Below are positions 52,968-64,000 of a stretch of DNA of 64,000 bases, one piece after another; position 1 is the first letter of the stretch, and each line of letters opens with the position of its first letter. The notes beneath the pieces were generated by a model, which was not told the origin of the DNA, made no database searches, and worked only from the letters and a program-made list of their open reading frames with translations. The translations under genes and the position numbers were made by a program. The stretch comes from JAMHWF01 sp048500255 (GTDB taxonomy: Bacteria; Pseudomonadota; Gammaproteobacteria; Burkholderiales; Burkholderiaceae_C): the NCBI GenBank assembly GCA_048500255.1, contig JASNYH010000002.1:372001-436000 (forward strand). The letters run 5' to 3'.

Positions 52968-53024
52968 GGCCGCGTCCGGCAGTGCGAGTGCACGCGCCTC
53001 GTGCACGCGAAGGCTGCGCCATCG

Positions 53025-54001
53025 ATGCCCGCGCTGTCCGTTCCGCCCCACCGGCGCCGCGCTGTCGCGGCGCTCGGCGCCGTCGTGCTGGCCGTGACGG
53101 CGCTGCACTGGTCCGTGCTCGCCGCGCTGCATGCGAGCGCGGTACGCGCGCCTGCCGAGGTCGTGCGAGCCGCCGAAGGCGCGCCGCGCGGGCCGGGTGC
53201 GGTGCGCGTCGTCGCCGCGCCGCGGCTGGCGCAGGCCGCGCCGGCCCGGCCGCCAAGCGTGCCGACGCGGCGCCGCGCCGCGCACGCCGCACGCCCGCAC
53301 CGCGGCCGTCCGAGCCGGCCGTCGACGCGGCCGCTGCGCGCCGCGACGACGCGTGGCCCACTTACGCGACGCGGGTGCCGCCCGCGTTCAGCCGGCGCTA
53401 CCGCGTGCAGCGCGGCGCGGCCTACGCCGGCCACGGCGTGTTCGACTGGCAGCCCGGCGACGGCGGCTACGTGGCGCGTTTCAGCACCGAGCTCGGCGCG
53501 CAGTCGTTCGCGTGGGAGAGCCGCGGCGCGTTCGACGCGGCCGGCCTCGCGCCGCAGCGCTACGTCGACCGGCGTGCGCGCCGCGGCGCGCACGCCGCCA
53601 ACTTCCTGCGCGACGCGGAGCGCATCGCCTATTCGGGCCCTGCCGTCGAGCATCCGCTGCCACCCGGCGCGCAGGACCGCCTGAGCTGGCTGGTGCAACT
53701 CGCGGCCATCGTGCAGGCGCGCGCAGCGCTGCCGGCCGCAGGTGAGACGCTGACGCTGTACGTCAGCGGCGCGCGCGGCGACGCCGATCGCTGGGACTTC
53801 GTCGTCGATGGCGTCGAGCCCGTCGCCACGCCTGACGGTGCGCGCGACGCGCTGCGGCTGACGCGCGAGCCGCGGCGCCGCTGGGATGTGCGCGTCGAGG
53901 TCTGGCTCGATGTCGCAGCCCAGCACCTGCCGGTGCGGGTGCTCACGACGCCCACCGGCGCCGCGCCGTCGATGGACTGGCTGCTCGACGACGCCCGGTG
54001 A
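53025..54001 (+). pseudogene. DUF3108 protein gene with a frameshift
   Basis: The gene reads in two frames. Frame A from ATG 53025 gives a normal N-terminus: a membrane anchor (RRRAVAALGAVVLAVTALHW) and an Ala/Pro linker. From about 53250 the protein-like sequence continues in a different frame (one base short): WPTYATRVPPAFSRRYRVQR, GHGVFDWQPGDGGYVARFST, AQDRLSWLVQLAAIVQAR, LYVSGARGDADRWDFVVDG, ending at 54001. Together they match the usual betaproteobacterial DUF3108 layout. Continuing frame A gives an Arg-rich shadow, and starting the second frame at 52982 gives an implausible Arg-rich N-terminus. A single-base loss in a GC-rich run, or a sequencing error, is likely. Confidence 0.75.
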
Positions 54002-54111
54002 CGCGCGCTGCAGAGTCGAGGTGACCCGCCGTGGCGTTGCGGCCCCCGCAGCTTGAATTCCGCTGCGGCGGACCCAAATCAAAGACAGTTCGCTCATCGA
54101 GGACTTGCGCC

Positions 54112-54390
54112 ATGCAGATGGTCTACAACTCCGACAACTTCGCCGTGGTCCGCTTCGACGTGCCGGCCGAGGACGACGCCCCGACGTCGGCTTCGCCGAA
54201 CGCTGTGCGCGGCGGATACGAGATCGTCGACAAGTTCGCGCGCAAGGAGATCTATCTCGACGGCGCGCTGGCCGCCAGCTTCAAGGAAGGCGTCGCGGCG
54301 CTGATCGACAAGGCCTCGTCGGAAGAAGAGTTCGACGCCTGGCTCGGCCGCTATGCGGCGCTGATGCAGCAGCCGCTGACGGCGCACTGA
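54112..54390 (+). CDS. DUF3567 protein
   Basis: A 92-residue soluble protein with the DUF3567 start MQMVYNSDNFAVVRFDVPAE and the block GGYEIVDKFARKEIYLDGALAA, characteristic of a small family confined to betaproteobacteria. GAGGA (54099-54103) precedes the ATG at a workable distance. Function is unknown. It is followed by the AAA+ ATPase gene after 106 bases. It serves as a good taxonomic marker for this window. Confidence 0.88.
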   Translation: MQMVYNSDNFAVVRFDVPAEDDAPTSASPNAVRGGYEIVDKFARKEIYLDGALAASFKEGVAALIDKASSEEEFDAWLGRYAALMQQPLTAH

Positions 54391-54496
54391 GTCCTTCGGC
54401 CCCGCGCGCCGCGTGTCCCCGCGGCGTGCCAGGGCTTGCCCCCGAGGCGGGGCTGCGCCAAGATGGCCCGCGACGCGTCATCCTGGAGCGCCCCGC

Positions 54497-56806
54497 TTGA
54501 AGTCCGCAGCAGCCGATGCCCGGTTCGTCCTGTCGCCCGATCTGGCCGAGGCGCCGGTGCTCGACCGGCTGTGCTCGCAGTTCGTGCTCACGCTGACGCT
54601 CAACAGCCCTGGCCGTTTCAACCTGCGCCGCGACTGGAGCAGCCTGCTCGCGCTCACCGGCCGTCACCTCGTCTGGCCCGCGTCGGTGCTCGGGCGGCTG
54701 CGCGCCTTCCTGCGCGCGCGCTGCGCCGGCAATTCGCTGTGGCGCGGCCACGAGGCGCTCGCCGACGATGCCTTCATGGCGCGCCACGGCGCGTGGAAGG
54801 GCCCGTACGAAGAGGGCACACTCTTTTTCTACATCGACGAGTACATCAAGGACGCGCCCAAGGACCTGCTCGCCGTGCTCGGTGCGACGCGCGACTGGCT
54901 GGCGCGCCGCGTGAAGAAGGAGCACACGCTCGTCGAGAAGAACATCGACGCGCTCGCCGGCCTGCTGCAGCTCAACCCGGCCGAGCGCGCGCTGCTGCTC
55001 TACGGCACGCTGGCGCGCTACCAGCGCGACCTGCGCGGCCTGCTCGTCGAGTTCAAGGTCGCCAATGCGCAGGAGGCCTATGCGGCGATCGCCGCCGTGG
55101 CCGGCGTCAACGAGCAGGAGGTCGCCGACGCGCTGCGCGCCGGCTCGCGGCTCGAGCGCATCGGCATGGTCGAGAACCTGATCTCGGAGCACAACATCAC
55201 CGACCTGGCCGACCTGATGAAGGTCAGCGAGCAGCTGCCGCCGGTGCTGATGCGCGAGTACCAGGGCCCGAGCGATCTGATGGCCGTGTTCACGCGGCCG
55301 GCCAGCAAGAGCACGCTCGCGCCGGCCGACTTCGGCTTCGTCGCCGACGATCTGCGCATGCTCAGCGCACTGCTGAAGAACGCCGTCGCGCACAAGGAGC
55401 CGGGCGTCAACGTGCTGCTCTACGGCCCGCCCGGCACCGGCAAGACCGAGCTGGCCAAGGTGGCGGCGCAGGCCGCCGGCCTCGAGCTCTACGAAGTCGA
55501 ATACGCCGACCGCGACGGCAATTCGCTGTCGGGCCGCGACCGCTATCGCTCGCTGCAGATCAGCCAGGTCTTTCTCAAGGGCAGCGAGCAGGTCGCGCTG
55601 CTGTTCGACGAAGTCGAGGACGTGTTCCCTCCGATCAACAGCGACACGGCGCAGCTGATGGCGCGGCTCGACACCGGCGACGGCGTGCCCAGCGGATCGG
55701 TCAGCGGCAAGGCCTGGGTCAACCAGATCCTCGAGACGAATCCCGTGCCGGTGGTGTGGGTCACCAACCGCATCGAGCAGATCGACCCGGCGTTCCGCCG
55801 CCGCTTCCAGTACCACCTCGAGCTGAAGTCGCCGCCGCCCGGCGCGCGCGAGGCGCTGATCGTGCGTGCGCTCGACGGCGTCGCCGTCGCAGAGGGTTTC
55901 GCGGCGCGGCTGGCCGAGCGGCGCGGTCTCACGCCGGCGCAGATCCGCACCGCGGTGCGCTTCGCGCGGCTGGCCGGCGACGCCGGCGACGCCGAGCAGC
56001 TGATCGAGCGCCAGCTCGGCAACGCCGACAAGGCGCTCGGCGGCGCGCCGGCCGAGCGCGGCACGCGGCGCGTCGTCACGCGCTACGACTTGTCGCTGCT
56101 CAACCTCGAATCGCGCTTCGAGATCGACCGCATCGTCGAGGCGCTGCGTCGGCGCGCCGCCGGATGCCTGTGCTTCTACGGTCCGCCCGGCTCGGGCAAG
56201 ACGGCGCTCGCCGAGCACATGGCCGGCGAGCTGCAGCGCCCGCTGATGATCCGCCAGGCGAGCGACGTGATGAGCAAGTACGTCGGCGAGACGGAGCAGA
56301 ACATGGCGCGCATGTTCGCCGAGGCCGAGGCCGAGCAGGCCGTGCTGCTGCTCGACGAGGCCGACAGCTTCCTGCGCAGCCGGCGCCTGGCCGAGCGCAA
56401 CTACGAGGTCAGCGAAGTCAACGAGATGCTGCAGGGCATGGAGCGCTACGCCGGCGTCTTCATCTGCACGACCAACCTGTTCGAGGAGCTCGACGAGGCG
56501 GCGCTGCGCCGCTTCACGTTCAAGATCCGTTTCCACGCGCTGCGGCCGGCGCAGCGCGAGCGCATGTTCGTCGCCGAGGCGCTCGGCGGCGCGGCCGATG
56601 CGCTCGGCGACGAGCAGCGCCGGCGCCTGGCCGCGCTCGACCAGCTCACGCCGGGCGACTTCGCCGCCGTGCGCCGGCAAGTCGACGTGCTCGGCGTGGC
56701 CCTCGAGCCCGACGAGTTCCTCGCGCAGCTCGAGGCCGAGCACCGCGTCAAGCCCGAGGTGCGCCAGCGGCGCGGCATCGGCTTCGTGTCGACGCCGGGG
56801 CATTGA
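54497..56806 (+). CDS. Tandem AAA+ ATPase
   Basis: A 769-residue protein from a TTG start, chosen because GGAG (54485-54488) lies eight bases before it and no in-frame ATG precedes the conserved region. Residues 1-290 are a helical N-terminal domain with KKEHTLVEKNIDALAGLLQL. AAA domain 1 has Walker A GPPGTGKT (310-317), Walker B LLFDEVED (D371-E372), VTNRIEQID and the arginine pair FRRRFQ. AAA domain 2 has GPPGSGKT (562-569), LLLDEADSF (D620-E621), CTTNLFEELD and ALRRFTFK. Both sites look active. The second domain resembles the MoxR/FtsH-like group with a pore-loop SKYVGETEQN. Target substrates are unknown; it is upstream of metH but probably separate. Confidence 0.8.
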   Translation: MKSAAADARFVLSPDLAEAPVLDRLCSQFVLTLTLNSPGRFNLRRDWSSLLALTGRHLVWPASVLGRLRAFLRARCAGNSLWRGHEALADDAFMARHGAWKGPYEEGTLFFYIDEYIKDAPKDLLAVLGATRDWLARRVKKEHTLVEKNIDALAGLLQLNPAERALLLYGTLARYQRDLRGLLVEFKVANAQEAYAAIAAVAGVNEQEVADALRAGSRLERIGMVENLISEHNITDLADLMKVSEQLPPVLMREYQGPSDLMAVFTRPASKSTLAPADFGFVADDLRMLSALLKNAVAHKEPGVNVLLYGPPGTGKTELAKVAAQAAGLELYEVEYADRDGNSLSGRDRYRSLQISQVFLKGSEQVALLFDEVEDVFPPINSDTAQLMARLDTGDGVPSGSVSGKAWVNQILETNPVPVVWVTNRIEQIDPAFRRRFQYHLELKSPPPGAREALIVRALDGVAVAEGFAARLAERRGLTPAQIRTAVRFARLAGDAGDAEQLIERQLGNADKALGGAPAERGTRRVVTRYDLSLLNLESRFEIDRIVEALRRRAAGCLCFYGPPGSGKTALAEHMAGELQRPLMIRQASDVMSKYVGETEQNMARMFAEAEAEQAVLLLDEADSFLRSRRLAERNYEVSEVNEMLQGMERYAGVFICTTNLFEELDEAALRRFTFKIRFHALRPAQRERMFVAEALGGAADALGDEQRRRLAALDQLTPGDFAAVRRQVDVLGVALEPDEFLAQLEAEHRVKPEVRQRRGIGFVSTPGH

Positions 56807-56838
56807 GGCCCGGGGGAGCGCTGCCGGCGCGCCCTTCC

Positions 56839-56844
56839 TACAAT
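56839..56844 (+). promoter_or_regulatory. -10 element directly before the first metH gene
   Basis: TACAAT ends seven bases before the ATG at 56851, so the predicted +1 falls on or next to the start codon, which would give a leaderless message. No Shine-Dalgarno is seen. Confidence 0.4.
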
Positions 56845-56850
56845 GCCCGC

Positions 56851-57906
56851 ATGAACAACCGAGACCTCGGCTACACGCGCGGCGCCGCGCTGCCGCGCCT
56901 GCTGCGCGAGCGCATCGTCGTCCTCGACGGCGCGATGGGCACGCTGATCCAGCGCCACCGCCTGACCGAAGCCGACTACCGCGGCGAGCGTTTCAAGGAT
57001 CATCCGAAGGACCTGAAGGGCAACAACGAGCTGCTGCAGTTCACGCGGCCCGAACTGATCCGCGACATCCACGCCGACTACCTCGCCGCCGGCGCCGACA
57101 TCGTCGAGACCAACACTTTCGGCGCGACGCGCATCGCGCAGGACGACTACGGGCTCGGCCACCTGGCGCGCGAGATGAACGTCGCCGCCGCGCGGCTGGC
57201 GCGCGAGGCGACCGATGCGGCGAGCACGCCCGCGAAGCCGCGCTTCGTCGCCGGCGCGCTCGGGCCGACGCCGCGCACGGCGAGCATCAGCCCCGACGTC
57301 AACGACCCGGCGGCACGCAACATCGGCTTCGACGAGCTGCGCAGCGCCTATCGCGAACAGGCCGAGGGCCTGCTCGAAGGCGGCGTCGACCTGTTCCTCG
57401 TCGAGACGGTGTTCGACACGCTCAACGCCAAGGCGGCGATCTTCGCGCTCGACGAGCTGATGGAGGAGCGCGGCGAGCGCCTGCCCGTCATCGTGTCGGG
57501 CACCGTGACCGACGCTTCGGGGCGCATCCTGTCGGGGCAGACGGTCGGCGCGTTCTGGCATTCGGTGCGCCACGCGCGCCCGCTCGCCGTCGGGCTGAAC
57601 TGCGCGCTCGGCGCGGCGCTGATGCGGCCCTATCTCGAGGAGCTCGCCAAAGTCGCCGGCGAGACCTACGTCAGCTGCTATCCCAACGCCGGCCTGCCCA
57701 ACCCGATGAGCGAGACCGGCTTCGACGAGACGCCCGAGGTCACGGCGGGGCTGATGGAGGATTTCGCGCGCGCGGGTTTCCTCAACATCGTCGGCGGCTG
57801 CTGCGGCACGACGCCCGAGCACATCGCACAGATCGCGGCGCGTGTGTCGGCCTATGCACCGCGCCGACCGGGCGAGCGCCTGTTCAGCCGGCTGCTCGCC
57901 GCCTGA
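56851..57906 (+). CDS. Homocysteine S-methyltransferase half of methionine synthase
   Basis: A 351-residue protein equal to the N-terminal homocysteine-binding module of MetH, here as a separate polypeptide. It begins LRERIVVLDGAMGTLIQRHR. The zinc ligands are visible: C251 in GLNCALG, and C317-C318 in GGCCGTTPEH. The folate, cobalamin and activation modules are in the gene at 58588, so the two products should form one enzyme. The split form is known in Burkholderiales. A divergent lipoprotein gene and the SAH riboswitch lie between the two parts. Confidence 0.9.
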   Translation: MNNRDLGYTRGAALPRLLRERIVVLDGAMGTLIQRHRLTEADYRGERFKDHPKDLKGNNELLQFTRPELIRDIHADYLAAGADIVETNTFGATRIAQDDYGLGHLAREMNVAAARLAREATDAASTPAKPRFVAGALGPTPRTASISPDVNDPAARNIGFDELRSAYREQAEGLLEGGVDLFLVETVFDTLNAKAAIFALDELMEERGERLPVIVSGTVTDASGRILSGQTVGAFWHSVRHARPLAVGLNCALGAALMRPYLEELAKVAGETYVSCYPNAGLPNPMSETGFDETPEVTAGLMEDFARAGFLNIVGGCCGTTPEHIAQIAARVSAYAPRRPGERLFSRLLAA

Positions 57907-57921
57907 ACCGGCGGCGCCCCG

Positions 57922-58398
57922 TCAGTGGCCGGGCCGCTGCGTCAGCAGCAGCTCGACGTGGTCGCCGGCGGCCTGCGCGAGGCCGGCGAAGCGCAGCACC
58001 GGCACGCCGCGCGCGACGAGATAGTCGCGCACGCTGGCGGCGCGGTCCTGCGCGAGCAGCGTGCCGCCGCCGCGCGTGTCGGCCGGCGCGGCGACGCGCA
58101 CGTCGAAGCCGCCCGGCTTGAGCCCCGGCGCCATGCGGTCGAGCACGGCGGCCAGCGGCGGCTTGACGGCGCCGCGGCCGGCGTCGAAGCAGTAGCGCAG
58201 CGGCACGGCGACGCGCAGGCGGCCTTCGGGCGTCGTCTCGACGACGACGACGGGCGCGTCGCGCAACTCGTGGCTCAACCGGCGCTGCTCGCTGGCGACG
58301 GTCGGCGGGCCGGGCGACAGGAACGGCACGCCGGCGCAGCCTGCGACGATCGCCGAGACGAGGGTGGTGGAGACGGCGAAGATGTGGCGGCGGCGCAT
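57922..58398 (-). CDS. OmpA-like lipoprotein
   Basis: A 158-residue lipoprotein with lipobox VAGC (Cys21). The C-terminal half resembles an OmpA/MotB peptidoglycan-binding fold (LRYCFDAGRGAVKPPLAAVL, LKPGGFDVRVAAPADTRGGG, LLAQDRAASVRDYLVARGVP), though shorter than usual. It is convergent with the first metH gene (15-base gap) and divergent from the second. Its start at 58398 is one base from the -10 element of the metH riboswitch transcript, so its own promoter must lie inside the riboswitch DNA. Confidence 0.8.
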   Translation of the reverse strand: MRRRHIFAVSTTLVSAIVAGCAGVPFLSPGPPTVASEQRRLSHELRDAPVVVVETTPEGRLRVAVPLRYCFDAGRGAVKPPLAAVLDRMAPGLKPGGFDVRVAAPADTRGGGTLLAQDRAASVRDYLVARGVPVLRFAGLAQAAGDHVELLLTQRPGH

Positions 58399-58404
58399 TA
58401 GAAT
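58399..58404 (+). promoter_or_regulatory. -10 element of the metH riboswitch transcript
   Basis: TAGAAT predicts a transcript start near 58411, two bases before the first paired base of the SAH riboswitch at 58413. No good -35. Confidence 0.55.
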
Positions 58405-58412
58405 CGTTTCGT

Positions 58413-58503
58413 CCCGAGGAGCGTTGCGACGGCCGATTGTGCCGCCAGGCTCGGGGCAGTCGCCCGCAGGGTCTGGCGCGGGCGGCGCGCAACGGCGCTC
58501 ACC
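58413..58503 (+). promoter_or_regulatory. S-adenosylhomocysteine (SAH) riboswitch upstream of metH
   Basis: The conserved SAH-element blocks are all present in order: CCCGAGGAGCGTTGCGACGG (58413-58432), AGGCTCGGG (58447-58455) and GCAACGGCGCTCACC (58489-58503). CCCGAG (58413-58418) pairs with CTCGGG (58450-58455), and GAGCG (58419-58423) pairs with CGCTC (58496-58500) to form the pseudoknot. The known SAH riboswitch turns genes on when SAH accumulates, in keeping with recycling to methionine by MetH. Confidence 0.88.
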
Positions 58504-58511
58504 CCGGTCGT

Positions 58512-58560
58512 CTCGCGACGACGTGCTGCGGGTGAGCCGGCCCGCAGGCCGAGTCGCGAG
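58512..58560 (+). other. Expression-platform hairpin between riboswitch and metH
   Basis: Outer arms CTCGCGAC (58512-58519) and GTCGCGAG (58553-58560) are perfect. An inner stem CTGCGGG (58526-58532) with CCCGCAG (58541-58547) nests inside. The 3' outer arm runs into GAGG (58558-58561), the only Shine-Dalgarno-like sequence before metH, so the stem can hide or expose it. There is no U-tract, pointing to translational rather than terminator control. Confidence 0.5.
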
Positions 58561-58571
58561 GCGTCGCCCCC

Positions 58572-58587
58572 ATGAACGCCCATCGCC

Positions 58588-58598
<11 letters not shown>
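58572..58598 (+). CDS. Possible 8-codon leader ORF overlapping the metH start
   Basis: ATG at 58572 encodes MNAHRHDC and stops at 58596-58598, past the metH ATG at 58588 and in another frame. GAGG (58558-58561) is ten bases upstream of it. metH itself has no Shine-Dalgarno and an in-frame TGA at 58573-58575, so it may be translated by coupling to this mini-ORF. Speculative. Confidence 0.3.
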
Positions 58599-61347
<2,749 letters not shown>

Positions 61348-61368
61348 CGCTGGTCGCGGCCGCGCCGG

Positions 61369-64000
61369 TCAGTGGAAGTCCCGGCTCGCCATGGCGGGGG
61401 CGAGCCGCCCGAGCAGCGGCGTCAAGTCTTCGAGCCGGCGCGCGATGAGGTTGCGCACTTCGCCTTCGCGCTGCCAGGTGCCGTGCACGGCGAGCAGGCG
61501 CGCGCGCAGCAGCTCGCGGCGGTAGCGTTCGCGCAGGTCCTTCCAGCAGACGATCTGCACCATGCCGGTTTCGTCCTCGAGCGACACGAAGACGACGCCG
61601 GCGGCGGTCGGCGGCTGCTGGCGCAGCGTGACGATGCCGCAGCAGCGCACGAAGCGCCCGTCGGGCAGGTCGTGCAGCTCGCGCGCCGACATCAGCCGCC
61701 GCCGCTGCAGCAGCGGCCGCAGCAGCGCGAGCGGATGCCGGCGCAGCGTCAGCCCGGTCGTCGCATAGTCGAAGACGATCTCCTCGCCTTCGGGCGCCGG
61801 CGGCAGCTCGAGGAACGCCTCGTCGACCGGCGCGTCGCGCAGCAGCGCGGGCGGCGTCTTCAGCGCCGCGGCTTCCCAGACCTGCTGCCGCCGATGCCCC
61901 GACAGGCTGGTCAGCGCGTCGGCGCCCGCCAGCAGCCGCATCTCGCGCTGATCGAGGCCGGCGCGGCGCGCCAGGTCCCCGGCGTCGTCGAACGGCGCGT
62001 CGGCGCGCGCCGCCACGATGCGCGCCGCCGACTCGCGACCGAGCCCCGAGACCAGGCGCAAGCCCAGGCGCACCGCCGGCGCCTGCGGCAAGTCTTCGAG
62101 CGTGCAGTCGCCGTCGCTCGCCATGACGTCGACGGGGCGCACCTCGACGCCGTGCCGCTTCGCGTCCTGCACCAGCTGCGACGGCGAGTAAAAGCCCATC
62201 GGCTGCGAGTTGAGCATCGCCGCCAGGAATTCGGCCGGATGGTGGCGCTTGATCCAGCAGCTGGCGTAGGCGAGCAGCGCGAACGACGCCGCATGGCTTT
62301 CCGGGAAGCCGTATTCGCTGAAGCCCTTGATCTGCTCGAAGATGGCCTTGGCGAAGGCCTCGTCGTAGCCGCGCGCCGTCATGCCGTCGACGATCTTCGA
62401 GTGGTAGCGCTCGAGGCCGCCCTTGCGCTTCCAGGCCGCCATCGAGCGGCGCAGCTCGTCGGCCTCGCCCGGCGTGAAGCCGGCGGCCAGGATGCTGATC
62501 TGCATCACCTGCTCCTGGAACACGGGCACGCCGAGCGTGCGCCCCAGCGCCTGCTCCAGCGCCGGGCTCGGGTAGCTCACCGGCTCCTTGCCCTGGCGAC
62601 GCGCCAGGTAGGGATGGACCATGCCGCCCTGGATCGGGCCGGGCCGCACGATGGCGACCTCGATGACGAGGTCGTAGAAGCAGCGCGGCCGCAGCCGGGG
62701 CAGCATGCTCATCTGCGCGCGGCTCTCGATCTGGAAGGTGCCGACGGTGTCGGCCTTGCAGATCATGTCGTAGGTGGCCTCGTCCTCGCTCGGGATGTCG
62801 TGCATCTCGAAGCGCCGGCCCTTGCGCGCGCCGATGAACTCGAGCGACTTGCGCAGCGCCGTCAGCATGCCCAGCGCCAGCACGTCGACCTTGAGCAGCC
62901 CCGTCGCGTCGAGGTCGTCCTTGTCCCACTCGATGACGGTGCGATCGGCCATCGCGGCGTTCTCGATCGGCACGATGCGCGACAGCGGGCCGTCCGTCAG
63001 CACGAAGCCGCCGACGTGCTGCGACAGGTGGCGCGGAAACCCGATCAGCGCGCGCGTGAGCTCGAGCAGCTGCCGCACCTGCAGGTCGTCGGGCGCGAGG
63101 CCGGCCTCGAGCAGGCGCTCGCGCAGGACTTCGCGCCCGTCCCACCACTGGTGGCCCTTGGCCAGCGCATCGAGCGTGTCGGGTGCGAAGCCCAGCGCCT
63201 TGCCGACGTCGCGGATCGCGCTGCGCGGGCGCCAGGTGATGACGGTGGCCGTCAGCGCCGCGCGGTCGCGGCCGTACTTGTCGTAGAGGTACTGCACGAC
63301 CTCCTCGCGCCGCTCGTGCTCGAAGTCGATGTCGATGTCGGGCGGCTCGTTGCGCTCCTTGCTGATGAACCGCGCGAACAGCATGTTCATGCGCGTCGGA
63401 TCCACCTCGGTCACGCCCAGGCAGTAGCAGACGACGGAGTTGGCGGCGCTGCCGCGCCCCTGGCAGAGGATGTGGCGCGAGCGTGCGTAGCGCACGATGT
63501 CGGCCACGGTCAGGAAGTAGTGCTCGTAGCGCAGCTCGGCGATGAGCGCGAGCTCCTGCTCGATCTGCGACTGCACCTGGGCCGGGATGCCGCCGGGCCA
63601 GCGGCGCGCGGCGCCTTCGTACGCCATGCGCCGCAGGCACGACGGCGGCGTCTCGCCGGCGGGCACCAGCTCCACGGGGTACTGGTACTGCAGCGCGTCG
63701 AGCGAGAAGTCGCAGCGCGCCGCGACCCGCAGCGTCTCTGCCAGCAGCTCGGGCGGGAAGGTCTGCGCCAGCCGCAGCCGCGTGCGCAGGTGCCGCTCGG
63801 CATTGGGCTGCAGCTCGTTGCCGCAGTCGGTCAGCGGCTTGCCGATGCGGATCGCCGTCAGCACGTCCTGCAGGGCCTTGCGCGAGCGCACGTGCATGTG
63901 CACGTCGCCGCAGGCGACCAGCGGCACGGCGGTGATTGCGCCGACCTCGCGCAGCCGGTGCAGCCACATCTCGTCGTCGAACAGCCGCGGCAATTCGACG
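61369..64000 (-). CDS. dnaE2: Error-prone DNA polymerase DnaE2 (N-terminus outside window)
   Basis: An alternative alpha-subunit polymerase for SOS mutagenesis and translesion synthesis, usually working with ImuA/ImuB. About 876 C-terminal residues are seen; the frame is open to the window edge and the PHP N-terminal region is mostly missing. The catalytic acidic motif is NEPPDIDIDFEHERREEVVQ. Other blocks are ILCQGRGSAANSVVCYCLGV, HVGGFVLTDGPLSRIVPIEN and FSEYGFPESHAASFALLAYA. The C-terminus has an OB-fold nucleic-acid domain (GIVTLRQQPPTAAGVVFVSL) that ends SRDFH. It lacks the clamp-loader tail of replicative DnaE. Any imuAB genes would lie beyond the edge. Confidence 0.93.
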   Translation of the reverse strand, partial: VELPRLFDDEMWLHRLREVGAITAVPLVACGDVHMHVRSRKALQDVLTAIRIGKPLTDCGNELQPNAERHLRTRLRLAQTFPPELLAETLRVAARCDFSLDALQYQYPVELVPAGETPPSCLRRMAYEGAARRWPGGIPAQVQSQIEQELALIAELRYEHYFLTVADIVRYARSRHILCQGRGSAANSVVCYCLGVTEVDPTRMNMLFARFISKERNEPPDIDIDFEHERREEVVQYLYDKYGRDRAALTATVITWRPRSAIRDVGKALGFAPDTLDALAKGHQWWDGREVLRERLLEAGLAPDDLQVRQLLELTRALIGFPRHLSQHVGGFVLTDGPLSRIVPIENAAMADRTVIEWDKDDLDATGLLKVDVLALGMLTALRKSLEFIGARKGRRFEMHDIPSEDEATYDMICKADTVGTFQIESRAQMSMLPRLRPRCFYDLVIEVAIVRPGPIQGGMVHPYLARRQGKEPVSYPSPALEQALGRTLGVPVFQEQVMQISILAAGFTPGEADELRRSMAAWKRKGGLERYHSKIVDGMTARGYDEAFAKAIFEQIKGFSEYGFPESHAASFALLAYASCWIKRHHPAEFLAAMLNSQPMGFYSPSQLVQDAKRHGVEVRPVDVMASDGDCTLEDLPQAPAVRLGLRLVSGLGRESAARIVAARADAPFDDAGDLARRAGLDQREMRLLAGADALTSLSGHRRQQVWEAAALKTPPALLRDAPVDEAFLELPPAPEGEEIVFDYATTGLTLRRHPLALLRPLLQRRRLMSARELHDLPDGRFVRCCGIVTLRQQPPTAAGVVFVSLEDETGMVQIVCWKDLRERYRRELLRARLLAVHGTWQREGEVRNLIARRLEDLTPLLGRLAPAMASRDFH

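Noticed and set aside
52982..53340. Alternative full-length start for the DUF3108 protein in its downstream frame
   Set aside because: It gives a strongly Arg-rich N-terminus without a membrane anchor, whereas the other frame supplies the expected anchor.
61369..64000. Replicative polymerase DnaE
   Set aside because: It lacks the long C-terminal clamp/tau-binding tail and carries the DnaE2-type ending, so the error-prone form is the better call.

Overview
The window is GC-rich chromosomal DNA of a betaproteobacterium, most likely order Burkholderiales. The grounds are the strong G/C third-position bias, a PhaM-type PHA-granule protein, a DUF3567 protein, methionine synthase split into two proteins, glcDEF, a DnaE2-type polymerase, and an S-adenosylhomocysteine (SAH) riboswitch in front of metH. 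I cannot fix the genus. Nearly every base is coding or short intergenic spacer, and no stretch above about 210 bases lacks a gene. I see no phage genes, transposase, CRISPR array or recognisable defence island, so this is mostly core metabolism with some poorly described genes.

Layout. 1-3064: end of a livHMGF branched-chain amino acid ABC transporter operon (livH is cut by the window edge). 3140-3215: tRNA-Arg(CCG), minus strand. 3296-7913: tartrate/malate-type dehydrogenase, a membrane-anchored cytochrome c, a conserved unknown, a YheT-type hydrolase, an NTF2-like protein and purU. 7991-13873: ECF sigma factor, RskA-like anti-sigma factor, Tat-exported ferritin-like protein, small lipoprotein, then a 1199-residue multi-pass membrane protein with a C-terminal patatin-like domain. 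13887-18969 (minus): zinc-finger protein, ilvE, membrane protein, radA, arfB, a DUF697-like protein and alr. 19156-27148: lplT, EamA transporter, a response regulator, glutathione peroxidase, aromatic/aspartate aminotransferase, a small exported protein, mtnP and an amidase. 27156-29389: an exported cytochrome c with a C-terminal sorting-like tail and a ModE-like regulator.

29307-39531 is a complete glycerol module. glpR-glpK face glpV-glpS-glpT-glpP-glpQ-glpU(DUF2160)-glpD, the gene set known for the rhizobial-type glycerol ABC importer. Glycerol is imported, phosphorylated by GlpK and oxidised by GlpD, with GlpR as the probable repressor. GlpK carries two in-frame copies of a GC-rich dispersed repeat, and a related copy lies between glpP and glpQ.

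39691-54390: rlpA, a second EamA transporter, glcDEF (glycolate oxidase), a DUF4124 protein, a FIST sensory protein and phaM, a UroD-family protein divergent from a LuxR-type regulator, two orphan Liv-type binding proteins, a frameshifted DUF3108 gene and a DUF3567 gene. 54497-61347: a tandem AAA+ ATPase, the homocysteine-methyltransferase half of methionine synthase, a divergent lipoprotein, and the cobalamin half of MetH under a SAH riboswitch. 61369 to the end: dnaE2, running off the window.
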